In this document: one piece after another, positions 54,769-63,641 of the stretch
How the letters are laid out: the number at the start of each line of letters is the position of its first letter
Numbering within the stretch: the stretch's first letter is position 1
Assembly (NCBI GenBank): GCA_944324085.1
Contig: CALUUX010000002.1
Location: 1 to 64,000 of the forward strand
Direction of reading: 5' to 3'
Length of the DNA: 64,000 bases
Origin: an uncultured Mailhella sp.
Lineage (GTDB): Bacteria; Desulfobacterota; Desulfovibrionia; Desulfovibrionales; Desulfovibrionaceae
The notes under the pieces: generated by a model
What the model was told of the DNA's origin: nothing
The model's input: only the letters and a program-made list of their open reading frames with translations
Database searches by the model: none
Position numbers and translations under genes: made by a program

Positions 54769-56213
54769 AACTGCTGTTTGAACGAAGCCGTCCCGGACGC
54801 CGCGAATGTCTGCTTCCCCCCTGCGACGTGCCCGCGGCCGCCTTTTCCTCGTCCGCGCTGCGCGCCTCCGCGCCCCGTCTGCCGGAAATTTCGGAAATCG
54901 ATCTCGGCCGTCATTACACCGAACTCGCCTCGCAGACCCACGGCGTGAACAAGGGTTTCTATCCGCTGGGTTCCTGCACCATGAAGTACAACCCGCGGAT
55001 CAATGAAGAAATGGCCGCGCTGCCCGGCTTTACGGACATTCATCCGCTTCAGCCCGTGGAAACCGCCCAGGGATGTCTTGAAGTGCTGTACGAGGCCGAA
55101 CGCCTGCTGTGCGAAATCACCGGCATGGACGGCATGACCTTCCAGCCCGCGGCCGGCGCTCACGGCGAATACACCGGCCTGCTGCTCATCCGTCGCTACC
55201 ATCAGTCAAGAAACGACGCCGCGCGCACCAAGATCATCGTGCCCGACTCCGCGCACGGCACCAATCCCGCCTCGGCCAGCATGGCGGGCTTCACCGTGGT
55301 TTCCGTACCCTCCAACGCCGACGGCGGCGTGGATATCGAAGCCCTTCGGAAAGCCGTGGGACCCGACGCCGCCGGACTCATGCTCACCAACCCCAACACG
55401 CTGGGCCTGTTCGACCCCAACATCCTTGAAATCACGCGCATCGTGCACGAGGCCGGCGGTCTGTGCTACTACGACGGCGCGAATCTCAACGCGGTCATGG
55501 GACAGGCGCGTCCCGGCGACATGGGCTTCGACTGCGTGCATCTGAATCTGCACAAAACCTTCTCCACGCCCCACGGCGGCGGAGGCCCCGGCAGCGGTCC
55601 CGCGGGCTGCAAGGCTTTTCTGGAACCCTTCCTGCCTTCGCCCCGCGTGCGCAAGGAAAACGGACGCTACAGCCTCTACGATCCCGAACGCAGTCTGGGC
55701 CGCGTGCGCAGCTTCTACGGCAACTTCCTCGTGGTGGTGCGCGCGCTGACCTACATTCTTACTCTTGGGCGCGAAGGCATTCCCGAAGCCTCGGCCATGG
55801 CCGTGCTCAACGCCAACTACCTCATGAAGAAACTCGCGGGCCACTACGACATGGCCTACGACGCCCTGTGCATGCACGAATTCGTCATGACGCTGGAAAA
55901 ACTGAAAAACGAAACCGGGGTTTCGGCCATGGACGTGGCCAAGTCCCTGCTGGACTACGGCATTCATCCGCCGACCATGTACTTCCCGCTCATCGTGCAT
56001 GAAGCCCTCATGGTGGAACCTACGGAAACCGAAAGTCCGGAAACGCTGGACGCCGCGGCCGACGCTTTTCTCGCCATTCTGGAAAAGGCGAAAACCGACG
56101 CCGCCTACCTGCACGGCGCGCCGCATCGCTGCCCCATAGGCCGTCCGGACGAAGTGCGCGCCGCCCGCGTTCCCGTGCTGCGCTGGAACTTCGATTCGGA
56201 AAACGACAAATAA
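54765..56213 (+). CDS. gcvPB: Glycine dehydrogenase (decarboxylating) subunit 2
   Basis: A 482-residue C-terminal half of the split P protein carrying the catalytic PLP lysine in [21 protein letters not shown] (near residue 265). Other family stretches are [22 protein letters not shown], and [17 protein letters not shown] near the C-terminus. The start at 54765 overlaps the gcvPA stop and has GGAGG upstream. It is the last gene of gcvT-gcvH-gcvPA-gcvPB. A terminator follows 48 bases after the stop. Confidence 0.96.
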   Translation: MKLLFERSRPGRRECLLPPCDVPAAAFSSSALRASAPRLPEISEIDLGRHYTELASQTHGVNKGFYPLGSCTMKYNPRINEEMAALPGFTDIHPLQPVETAQGCLEVLYEAERLLCEITGMDGMTFQPAAGAHGEYTGLLLIRRYHQSRNDAARTKIIVPDSAHGTNPASASMAGFTVVSVPSNADGGVDIEALRKAVGPDAAGLMLTNPNTLGLFDPNILEITRIVHEAGGLCYYDGANLNAVMGQARPGDMGFDCVHLNLHKTFSTPHGGGGPGSGPAGCKAFLEPFLPSPRVRKENGRYSLYDPERSLGRVRSFYGNFLVVVRALTYILTLGREGIPEASAMAVLNANYLMKKLAGHYDMAYDALCMHEFVMTLEKLKNETGVSAMDVAKSLLDYGIHPPTMYFPLIVHEALMVEPTETESPETLDAAADAFLAILEKAKTDAAYLHGAPHRCPIGRPDEVRAARVPVLRWNFDSENDK

Positions 56214-56258
56214 CCCCTCGAGCGCAGACCGGGGCCATTCCAGCCCCGGCTCCGCGCG

Positions 56259-56299
56259 ACGCGACGCGTCGACAGGCTTTTCGACGCGTCGCGTTTTAT
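56259..56299 (+). terminator. Intrinsic terminator of the gcv operon
   Basis: Perfect 11-bp stem GCGACGCGTCG / CGACGCGTCGC with a 10-base loop, followed by GTTTTATT. Confidence 0.88.
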
Positions 56300-56403
56300 T
56301 GTTAAAGAGTTCGGGCGTCGCCGCGTTGAGGATCGCTTTGCTCTTCTTTCCCGCAACGCCGCGAAATCCGCCAACGCCGCGCCTCCGGACATATTTTTGA
56401 CCT

Positions 56404-56748
56404 TGCGAAACGGCCTGAAAACGGCTATCTTATTTTTTTGTTTTTCCTTCAATGCCATAAAGCGAACGCCATGAGCAGCAGTCAGTCCGCCCCCGCAGGC
56501 GGCCCCAAAATGTCCGCCCGCGCAACGAACCTGGTCGCGGCACGTCCGTCCCGGTTCGAAGGCTTCGGCGCGCCCTCCGCGCGGCGCGACCGAACGACGT
56601 TCGCTCTCGCTTCCATCCCGGACGTTCCGGGCTCTTTTCTTGCGGTCAAGACGGGGATCCGCGTGTCCGCCCGCGCCCGGAAGGGAAGACCCCAGTTCCG
56701 CCTTTTCACGAAGGGCAGCCTTTCCGCCAAGGACAGAGCTGCCCTTTT
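56404..56748 (+). ncRNA. Possible small non-coding transcript
   Basis: A promoter-like pair (TTGCGA at 56404-56409, 17 bases, TATCTT at 56427-56432) is followed about 280 bases later by a terminator hairpin AAGGGCAGC / GCTGCCCTT (56711-56748) with T residues. No convincing reading frame lies between. It resembles no RNA family that I recognise; an attenuating leader of the purF-like gene is an alternative. Confidence 0.3.
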
Positions 56749-56955
56749 CCGTTCTTTCGGCAGTCAAGCGACGAGTTCGCGAATCTGCCGCGCCGTTCCG
56801 CGTTCCGCCGGCTTCGGGGGCGAAGGCTGCCCGATGTTTCCGCCCTGTCGACGAAACATCCGCGACCATAGGAAGCTCGGCCTCGCCGACGACGGCGCAC
56901 GTTCTGACCCCATGACCCTTTCCAAACGTTTCTTCGCATAAGGAGCCGAAAAAAT

Positions 56956-58377
56956 ATGGGAGGATTCTTCGGAGCCATATCCAGACAAGACTGCGTTCTG
57001 GATATCTTCTTCGGCGTGGACTACCACTCGCACCTCGGCACGCGCCGTGGCGGCATGGCCATATATGACCGCAAGCTGGGCTTTCAGCGGCAGATCCACG
57101 ATATTGAAAACACCCCCTTTCGAACCAAGTTCGAAAAGGATCTGGCCGAGTTCCACGGCTGCGCCGGCATAGGCTGCATCAGCGACATTGATCCGCAGCC
57201 CCTTCTGGTGCGTTCTCATCTCGGTTTATACGCCATCTCCACGGTGGGCATCATCAACAACGCCGAACGTCTGGTGCGGGAATACTTCTCCAGCCGGGGG
57301 CATCAGTTCATGGCCACAAGTTCCGGCAAGGTCAACCCCACGGAACTGGTGGCCGCGCTCATCAATCAGGAAGACGACATCGTCGCCGGCATCCGGCACG
57401 CTCAGAACGCCATTGAAGGGTCGATGACCATTCTCCTGCTCACGGAAGACGCCATCGTCACCGCCAGAGACAAAATGGGCAGACTGCCCGTGCACATCGG
57501 CAAGAACGCCCTCGGACACAGCGTGTCGTTCGAGTCCTTCGCCTATCACAAGCTCGGATACGAAGACGCCTACGAGCTCGGTCCCGGCGAAATCGTGCGC
57601 ATCACGGCCGAAGGCTATGAAACGCTGTCCCCGGCGCAAAAGACCATGAAGATCTGCGCCTTCCTCTGGACCTATTACGGCTATCCCAACTCCAACTACG
57701 AAGGCGTGAACGTCGAACTCATGCGCTACCGCAACGGCGAAATCATGGCGCGCGACGAAATGGCGCGGGGCACGCTGCCCCTGGTGGATCACGTGGCCGG
57801 AGTGCCAGATTCCGGCACTCCCCACGCCATAGGCTACGCCAACCGCTGCAAACTGCCCTTTGCCCGCCCCTTCGTGAAATACACCCCCACCTGGCCGCGA
57901 TCCTTCATGCCCGCCAACCAGGCCGTGCGCAACCAGGTGGCCAAGATGAAACAGATTCCCGTGCCGGAACTCATTCAGGGCAAGAAGCTCCTGTTTGTGG
58001 ACGACTCCATCGTGCGCGGCACGCAGCTGCGGGAAACCGTGGACTTTCTTTTTGAATCCGGCGCGGGAGAAGTGCACATGCGCTCCGCCTGCCCGCCCAT
58101 CATGTACAGCTGCAAGTACCTTAACTTCTCCCGCGGCAACTCCGACATGGATCTGCTGGCCCGGCGCGTCATTCAGGAACTGGAGGGCGACGAAGGCCAT
58201 CGCCATCTGGAAGAATACGCCGACGCCTCCACCGCGCGAGGCAAAAGCCTGCTCAACGCCATCTGCCGCAAGATGGGGTTCGACTCGCTGGGATATCAGT
58301 CTCTGGACGGTCTGCTCGAAGCCATCGGCATCGACAAGGAAAAAATCTGCACCTACTGCTGGAACGGCAAAGGATAA
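56956..58377 (+). CDS. PurF-like amidophosphoribosyltransferase lacking the N-terminal cysteine
   Basis: A 473-residue protein with the two-domain layout of PurF, which makes phosphoribosylamine from PRPP and glutamine. The phosphoribosyltransferase domain has an intact PRPP loop LLFVDDSIVRGTQ near residue 344. The glutaminase domain keeps SHLGTRRGGMAIY, but the sequence starts MGGFFGAISRQDC, so glycine sits where the nucleophilic Cys 1 should be. Glutamine hydrolysis is not expected, and ammonia may be used instead. C-terminal CPPIMYSCKY and CTYCW could bind an iron-sulfur cluster. It is 3 bases before purM. A standard PurF may lie elsewhere. Confidence 0.85.
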   Translation: MGGFFGAISRQDCVLDIFFGVDYHSHLGTRRGGMAIYDRKLGFQRQIHDIENTPFRTKFEKDLAEFHGCAGIGCISDIDPQPLLVRSHLGLYAISTVGIINNAERLVREYFSSRGHQFMATSSGKVNPTELVAALINQEDDIVAGIRHAQNAIEGSMTILLLTEDAIVTARDKMGRLPVHIGKNALGHSVSFESFAYHKLGYEDAYELGPGEIVRITAEGYETLSPAQKTMKICAFLWTYYGYPNSNYEGVNVELMRYRNGEIMARDEMARGTLPLVDHVAGVPDSGTPHAIGYANRCKLPFARPFVKYTPTWPRSFMPANQAVRNQVAKMKQIPVPELIQGKKLLFVDDSIVRGTQLRETVDFLFESGAGEVHMRSACPPIMYSCKYLNFSRGNSDMDLLARRVIQELEGDEGHRHLEEYADASTARGKSLLNAICRKMGFDSLGYQSLDGLLEAIGIDKEKICTYCWNGKG

Positions 58378-58380
58378 ACC

Positions 58381-59418
58381 ATGAACAATTCCCATTCCGC
58401 CTCCTACGCCGCCGCGGGCGTCAACATTGAAGCCGGTTACGAAGGCGTCCGCCTCATGAAACGTCATGTCGAACGCACGCTGATTCCCGGCGTCGTTTCC
58501 GGTCTCGGAGGCTTCGGCGGCCTCTTCGAACCCGACACCACAGGCATGGCTCGTCCGGTGCTCGTCTCCGGCACCGACGGCGTAGGCACCAAACAGCGCA
58601 TCGCCCAGCTTCTGGACAAGCACGACACCGTGGGCATCGACTGCGTGGCCATGTGCGTCAACGACATCGTCTGCTGCGGTGCCAAGCCGCTGTTCTTCCT
58701 TGACTACATCGCCATCGGCAAAAACGATCCGGAAAAGGTGGCCACGCTGGTTTCCGGCGTGGCCGAAGGCTGCGTGCAGGCGGGCTGCGCCCTCATCGGC
58801 GGCGAAACCGCCGAACATCCCGGCACCATGGCTCCGAACGACTACGACCTCGCAGGTTTCTCCGTGGGTGTGGTGGACAGAGAAAAAGTCATCAATCACG
58901 CGTCTATGCGCGAAGGCGACGTCATTCTCGCCCTGCCTTCCTCCGGGCTTCACTCCAACGGCTATTCTCTCGTGCGCAAGGTTTTCGACGTGGAACACGC
59001 CGATCTCAACCGCTATTGCGACGAACTCGGCATGACGCTCGGCGAGGCTCTGCTCACTCCCACCGTCATCTACGTCAAGCCGGCGCTCGCGGCCATCGCC
59101 GCGGCGGACGTGCACGGCATCAGCCACATCACCGGCGGCGGCTTCTACGAGAACATTCCCCGCTGCGTGCCTGACGGTCTCTGCGCCCGCGTGGAAAAAG
59201 CCGCCGTGAAGACTCCAGTCATCTTCTCCATGCTCCAGCGCGAAGGCGACATTCCCGAACGCGACATGTTCAACACCTACAATATGGGCGTGGGCATGAC
59301 CGTCATCGTGTCCCGCGACACCGCCGACAAGGCCCTCGCCGCGCTGAAGGCCCAAGGCTGCGACGCCTACGTTCTCGGCGAAATCGTTTCCGGCGAGGAA
59401 AAGGTCGTCCTCGCCTGA
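58381..59418 (+). CDS. purM: Phosphoribosylformylglycinamidine cyclo-ligase (AIR synthase)
   Basis: A 345-residue enzyme making AIR from FGAM with ATP. Features are YAAAGVNIEAGYEGVRLMK at the N-terminus, LVSGTDGVGTKQRIAQLL, the nucleotide-binding MCVNDIVCCGAKPLFFLDY, and HITGGGFYENIPR near residue 243. It starts directly after the PurF-like stop codon, and purL follows after 85 bases that include a hairpin. The three make successive purine-pathway enzymes. Confidence 0.96.
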   Translation: MNNSHSASYAAAGVNIEAGYEGVRLMKRHVERTLIPGVVSGLGGFGGLFEPDTTGMARPVLVSGTDGVGTKQRIAQLLDKHDTVGIDCVAMCVNDIVCCGAKPLFFLDYIAIGKNDPEKVATLVSGVAEGCVQAGCALIGGETAEHPGTMAPNDYDLAGFSVGVVDREKVINHASMREGDVILALPSSGLHSNGYSLVRKVFDVEHADLNRYCDELGMTLGEALLTPTVIYVKPALAAIAAADVHGISHITGGGFYENIPRCVPDGLCARVEKAAVKTPVIFSMLQREGDIPERDMFNTYNMGVGMTVIVSRDTADKALAALKAQGCDAYVLGEIVSGEEKVVLA

Positions 59419-59424
59419 TCCGTC

Positions 59425-59450
59425 CGCGCCCGCCACGACGGGCGCGTTTT
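59425..59450 (+). terminator. Hairpin between purM and purL
   Basis: Perfect 8-bp stem CGCGCCCG / CGGGCGCG followed by TTTT, CCCC and a T-run. Could terminate part of the transcripts before purL. Confidence 0.6.
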
Positions 59451-59503
59451 CCCCCTTTTTTGCACTCACATGCGGCGGCACGCCGCTGCAAAGGATAGCA
59501 AGC

Positions 59504-62500
59504 ATGGTAAGACGCATCTATGTAGAGAAAAAGCCAGCCCTGCGCCATGAAGCCGGCGCGCTGCTCAATGAGCTCCGCGCACTGCTGGGCGTCTCTTCCC
59601 TTACCGGTCTGCGGATCGTCAACCGCTACGACGTGGAAGGGCTGGACGAAGATGTCTTTCGACGCGCGGTGAACACCGTCTTCTCCGAACCTCAGGTGGA
59701 CGACGCCAGCGACACCCTTCCTTCCGGAGCCGATACGGCCTTCGCCGTGGAATATCTGCCCGGCCAGTTCGATCAGCGGGCCGACTCCGCCAGCCAGTGC
59801 ATACAGCTCATGACGCAGGGCGAACGCCCCGCCGTGCGCACGGCGCGCGTGTTTCTGCTGTCCGGCGATCTTTCTGACGCGGACGTGGAAAAAATCAAGC
59901 GTTACGTCATCAACCCCATGGAAGCCCGCGAGGCCAGTCTCGAGCCCGTGGAAACCCTGCGCGTGGAATATGAGCTGCCTTCCAGCGTAAGCGAGGTGGA
60001 AGGCTTTACCGCCATGGACGAAGCCGCGCTGTCCGCCCTCCTCGACTCGCTGGGTCTGGCCATGGATCTTGACGATCTCAAGTTCCTCCAGGCGCACTTC
60101 CGCGACGAAGAAAAACGCGACCCCACCATCACCGAAGTGCGCGTGGTGGATACCTACTGGTCCGATCACTGCCGTCACACCACGTTCTCCACCCACATCG
60201 ACGACGTGGAAATTCTGGACGCGAGGACCCTCGCCGCCTATGAACGCTACCTTGCCGCCCGCAAAGAGGTCTACGGCGAAGAAAAAGCGGCCCTTCGTCC
60301 CCAGACGCTCATGGACATCGCCACCATCGCGGCCAAGACGCTGAAAAAACGCGGCCTGCTCGACAACATGGACCAGAGCGAGGAAATCAACGCCTGCTCC
60401 ATCCACGTCACCGCCACCGTCAACGGCGAAGAGCAGGACTGGCTGCTCATGTTCAAGAACGAAACCCACAACCATCCCACGGAAATCGAACCCTTCGGCG
60501 GTGCGGCCACCTGCATAGGCGGCTGCATCCGCGATCCGCTTTCCGGCAGAGCCTACGTGTATCAGGCCATGCGCGTCACCGGCTGCGGCGATCCGCGCAC
60601 GCCCGTCTCCGAAACCATTCCCGGCAAGCTGCCCCAGCGCAAACTCGCGCAGACGGCCGCCGCGGGCTACTCCTCCTACGGCAACCAGATCGGTCTCGCC
60701 ACCGGCATGGTCTCTGAAGTCTATCATCCCGGCTATGTGGCCAAGCATCTGGAAGTGGGCGCCGTGGTGGCCGCGGTTCCCGCCGGCAACGTGGTGCGCG
60801 AACGTCCCGCGCCGGGCGACGTGGTCATTCTGCTCGGCGGACGCACCGGACGCGACGGCATCGGCGGAGCCACCGGCTCTTCCAAAAGCCATAACCGCAA
60901 ATCCCTGGTCACCATGGCCTCGGAAGTGCAGAAGGGCAACGCTCCCGAAGAACGCAAAATCCAGCGGCTTTTCCGAGACGGCAACGTCACCCGCCTCATC
61001 AAGCGTTGCAACGACTTCGGCGCGGGCGGCGTGTCCGTGGCCATAGGCGAGCTCGCCCCCGGCCTGAACATCCGTCTCGACGCCGTGCGCAAGAAATACG
61101 AAGGCCTCGACGGCACGGAACTCGCCATTTCCGAATCGCAGGAACGCATGGCCGTGGTGGTCGCGGCCAAGGACGCCGTCGCGTTCATCGCGGCCGCGGA
61201 GAAGGAAAATCTTGAAGCCTATCAGGTGGCGGAAGTCACCGAAAGCCCTCGCATGGTCATGACCTGGCAGGGCAAAACCATCGTCGACCTCTCCCGCGCC
61301 TTCCTCGACACCAACGGCGCGTCCAAGCATACCCGCGTCCGCGTGGACGCCAAGGATCGCTCGACGCTGAACGCCCCCGTCGCCTCCAGTCTGCGCGAAA
61401 CGGCCTCCAGCCTGAAATGCGCCTCGCGCCGCGGTCTCGCTGAACGCTTCGACGCCACCATCGGCGCGGGATCCGTGCTTATGCCCTTCGGCGGCGAACG
61501 TCAGCGCACTCCCGCGCAGGTCATGGCCGCGCTGCTTCCCGTGCTGCCCGGTCAGGAAACCGACGACTGCTCCGTCATGGCATGGGGATTCGACGCCGAC
61601 GACATGAGCGCCGATCCCTACGCGGGCGCGTACCGCTCCGTCATCACCTCCGTGGCCCGTCTCGCGGCTTCCGGCTGCGATTATCGCAAAGCCTACCTCA
61701 CTCTTCAGGAATACTTCGAAAAACTGCGCGACGATCCCGAACGCTGGGGCAAACCTTTCGCCGCCCTTCTCGGCGCGCTTGACGCCCAGCTTGATCTCAA
61801 CGTGGCGGCCATAGGCGGCAAGGACTCCATGTCTGGCTCCTTCCTCGACATGGACGTGCCCCCCACGCTCATTTCCTTTGCCATCGCTCCGGCCAAAGTC
61901 GGGGACATCTTGTCTCCCGAATTCAAGGAAGCCGGACATCCGGTCTATCTCTTCGAACCTGAAAAGGGAGACGCCCGTTCCATCAAAGCCTGCTGGGACG
62001 CCTTTGCCTCCCTGCACGCCGAAGGCAAGGTCAAGGCCGCCTGGGCCGTGGAAAACAGCGTGGCCGAAGCCGTCATGAACATGTCCTTCGGCAACGGCGT
62101 GGGCTTCTCCTCCGTCGTCGATCTGGACTGGCATCGTCCCATGACCGGCGCCATCGTGGCCGAACTTTCCGCCGACGTCGACGCGGGACGGCTTATAGGC
62201 TTCACCACCTCGGACAAGGCCGTGACCCTCGGTTCGGACAGCGCGCCCATTGATGAACTCCTTGCGCTGAACGAAGGCGTTCTGGAAGACATCTATCCCA
62301 ACCGAGCGGCTACGGAAGAACGTTCCGCGCCGCTCATTACCTCGGCCAAGGAACCCACGGCCGCGCCGCGCGCGGGCTCGGCAAAGCCCAGAGTCGTCAT
62401 CCCCGTATTCCCGGGCACCAACTGCGAATACGACAGCGCGCGCGCCGCGTTGCGCGCCGGGCTCGAACCGGAAATCATCGTGCTGCGGAACCAATCCGCC

Positions 62501-63184
62501 GCCGAAGTTTCGGAGTCCGCCGCACGCTTCGCGCGAGCCGTGCGTGAAAGTCAGATCATCTTCGTCCCCGGCGGATTCTCCGGCGGTGACGAACCCGAAG
62601 GATCCGGCAAGTTCATCACGGCCTTCTTCCGCAATCCGGAAGTGTCTGACGCCACCATGGAACTGCTCAAGCAGCGCGACGGTCTCATGCTCGGCATCTG
62701 CAACGGCTTCCAGGCTCTCATCAAGCTGGGTCTCGTGCCTTACGGGGAAATCATCGACACCGACGCCGACTGCCCCACCCTCACCTTCAACGTCATTGGC
62801 CGCCACCAGTCGAAGATCGTGCGTACGCGCGTCTGCTCGCGGCTCTCGCCGTGGCTGAAGCGGGCCAGCGTGGGCGACATCGTCTCTGTGCCGATTTCCC
62901 ACGGCGAGGGACGTTTCCTCTGCGAGCCCGCGCTGCTCCAGAAACTCGCGGACAACGGACAGATAGCCACGCAGTATGTGGATCTCAACGGCAATCCCTC
63001 CATGGACGTGGACTTCAACCCCAGCGGTTCCGTCTGGGCCATCGAGGGCATTACCTCCCCCGACGGTCGCGTTTTCGGGAAAATGGGCCATTCCGAACGC
63101 ACCGGCGCCGGACTCTATAAAAACGTCCCGGGCGACTACGATCTCCATCTCTTCGAATCCGCCAAGGACTACTTCACGCTGTAA
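59504..63184 (+). CDS. purL: Phosphoribosylformylglycinamidine synthase, long single-chain form
   Basis: A 1226-residue enzyme that amidates FGAR. It fuses the ATP-dependent synthetase (residues 1-950) to a class I glutaminase (about 965-1226). Synthetase marks are DTYWSDHCRHTTFSTHID near residue 212, KNETHNHPTEIEPFGGAATCIGG near 318, and a second module around residue 650. In the glutaminase, FPGTNCEYDSARAAL is followed by GICNGFQAL (catalytic Cys near 1066) and SHGEGRF (His near 1132). It belongs to the roughly 1200-residue clade seen in Clostridia and Bacteroidetes, unlike the separate PurLQS form. AAAGGA precedes the ATG. Confidence 0.95.
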   Translation: MVRRIYVEKKPALRHEAGALLNELRALLGVSSLTGLRIVNRYDVEGLDEDVFRRAVNTVFSEPQVDDASDTLPSGADTAFAVEYLPGQFDQRADSASQCIQLMTQGERPAVRTARVFLLSGDLSDADVEKIKRYVINPMEAREASLEPVETLRVEYELPSSVSEVEGFTAMDEAALSALLDSLGLAMDLDDLKFLQAHFRDEEKRDPTITEVRVVDTYWSDHCRHTTFSTHIDDVEILDARTLAAYERYLAARKEVYGEEKAALRPQTLMDIATIAAKTLKKRGLLDNMDQSEEINACSIHVTATVNGEEQDWLLMFKNETHNHPTEIEPFGGAATCIGGCIRDPLSGRAYVYQAMRVTGCGDPRTPVSETIPGKLPQRKLAQTAAAGYSSYGNQIGLATGMVSEVYHPGYVAKHLEVGAVVAAVPAGNVVRERPAPGDVVILLGGRTGRDGIGGATGSSKSHNRKSLVTMASEVQKGNAPEERKIQRLFRDGNVTRLIKRCNDFGAGGVSVAIGELAPGLNIRLDAVRKKYEGLDGTELAISESQERMAVVVAAKDAVAFIAAAEKENLEAYQVAEVTESPRMVMTWQGKTIVDLSRAFLDTNGASKHTRVRVDAKDRSTLNAPVASSLRETASSLKCASRRGLAERFDATIGAGSVLMPFGGERQRTPAQVMAALLPVLPGQETDDCSVMAWGFDADDMSADPYAGAYRSVITSVARLAASGCDYRKAYLTLQEYFEKLRDDPERWGKPFAALLGALDAQLDLNVAAIGGKDSMSGSFLDMDVPPTLISFAIAPAKVGDILSPEFKEAGHPVYLFEPEKGDARSIKACWDAFASLHAEGKVKAAWAVENSVAEAVMNMSFGNGVGFSSVVDLDWHRPMTGAIVAELSADVDAGRLIGFTTSDKAVTLGSDSAPIDELLALNEGVLEDIYPNRAATEERSAPLITSAKEPTAAPRAGSAKPRVVIPVFPGTNCEYDSARAALRAGLEPEIIVLRNQSAAEVSESAARFARAVRESQIIFVPGGFSGGDEPEGSGKFITAFFRNPEVSDATMELLKQRDGLMLGICNGFQALIKLGLVPYGEIIDTDADCPTLTFNVIGRHQSKIVRTRVCSRLSPWLKRASVGDIVSVPISHGEGRFLCEPALLQKLADNGQIATQYVDLNGNPSMDVDFNPSGSVWAIEGITSPDGRVFGKMGHSERTGAGLYKNVPGDYDLHLFESAKDYFTL

Positions 63185-63641
63185 AAAAACAAAAAACGCG
63201 GAACGGACAACCGGGGGAGCGCGTCTCTCCCGGCTCCGCAGCTCCGCCGGCACCTCCGATTCGGCGGCCGCGGTCTGATGGACCCGGGCACGGAACCAGC
63301 CTCCCCCCCATCGACGCGGGTATTCGCTTTCTCCCGGCGTGACTCATGGGTCAACGGTCGCTTCAGGCATCGCTCCACGAGGCGGCGCGGAACCTTTCCC
63401 ATCCTCAGAAGAAGGCCGAGTTCCGGGCGTCAACGCCGCGCGACCCGAACAGCAACATTCAACGAAACGGCGGACACGACATCCCTCGCATGTCATGCCC
63501 GCCGTTTTTCTGACCGTTCCATCCAACAAATACGCGCCGCTCTTGTTTCCTTTTCCTTCTCCAGTTCAACACGCGGTTCAACGAAGATTCCGGAGGCGGA
63601 AAACGAGCTTCGAAACTTGCCGCTCCAGCGTTTCCTCCACG
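63185..63641. other. Spacer between purL and the 5'-nucleotidase end
   Basis: A 457-base intergenic stretch between convergent genes. It contains a large terminator at 63465-63509 and a smaller CCGGG-type hairpin near 63210-63232. No credible gene was found. Confidence 0.6.
63465..63509. terminator. Terminator hairpin between convergent genes
   Basis: AAACGGCGG pairs with CCGCCGTTT, and GACAT/ATGTC extends the stem above an internal loop. T-rich on both sides, so it probably serves both purL and the nucleotidase gene. Confidence 0.75.

Larger units (their letters stand above)
56214..56955. other. Long spacer between gcvPB and purF-like gene
   Basis: About 740 bases. Holds the gcv terminator (56259-56299) and a second promoter-and-terminator pair (56404-56748) without a credible reading frame. 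Open frames here are Arg/Ala/Ser-rich and do not look coding. The purF promoter was not pinned down. Confidence 0.5.

Noticed and set aside
56438-56941. 167-codon frame before the purF-like gene
   Set aside because: Contains a terminator hairpin inside, lacks a ribosome-binding site, and has Arg/Ser/Ala-biased composition.
57226-59517. A 763-codon minus-strand frame over purF/purM
   Set aside because: Antisense shadow; it spans two real genes and has the typical His/Ala/Gly/Val shadow composition.
59303-63253. A 1316-codon open frame on the minus strand opposite purL
   Set aside because: It mirrors the purL codons. In GC-rich genes with strong third-position bias the opposite strand often stays open. 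The product is His/Gly/Val-rich with no recognisable domain.
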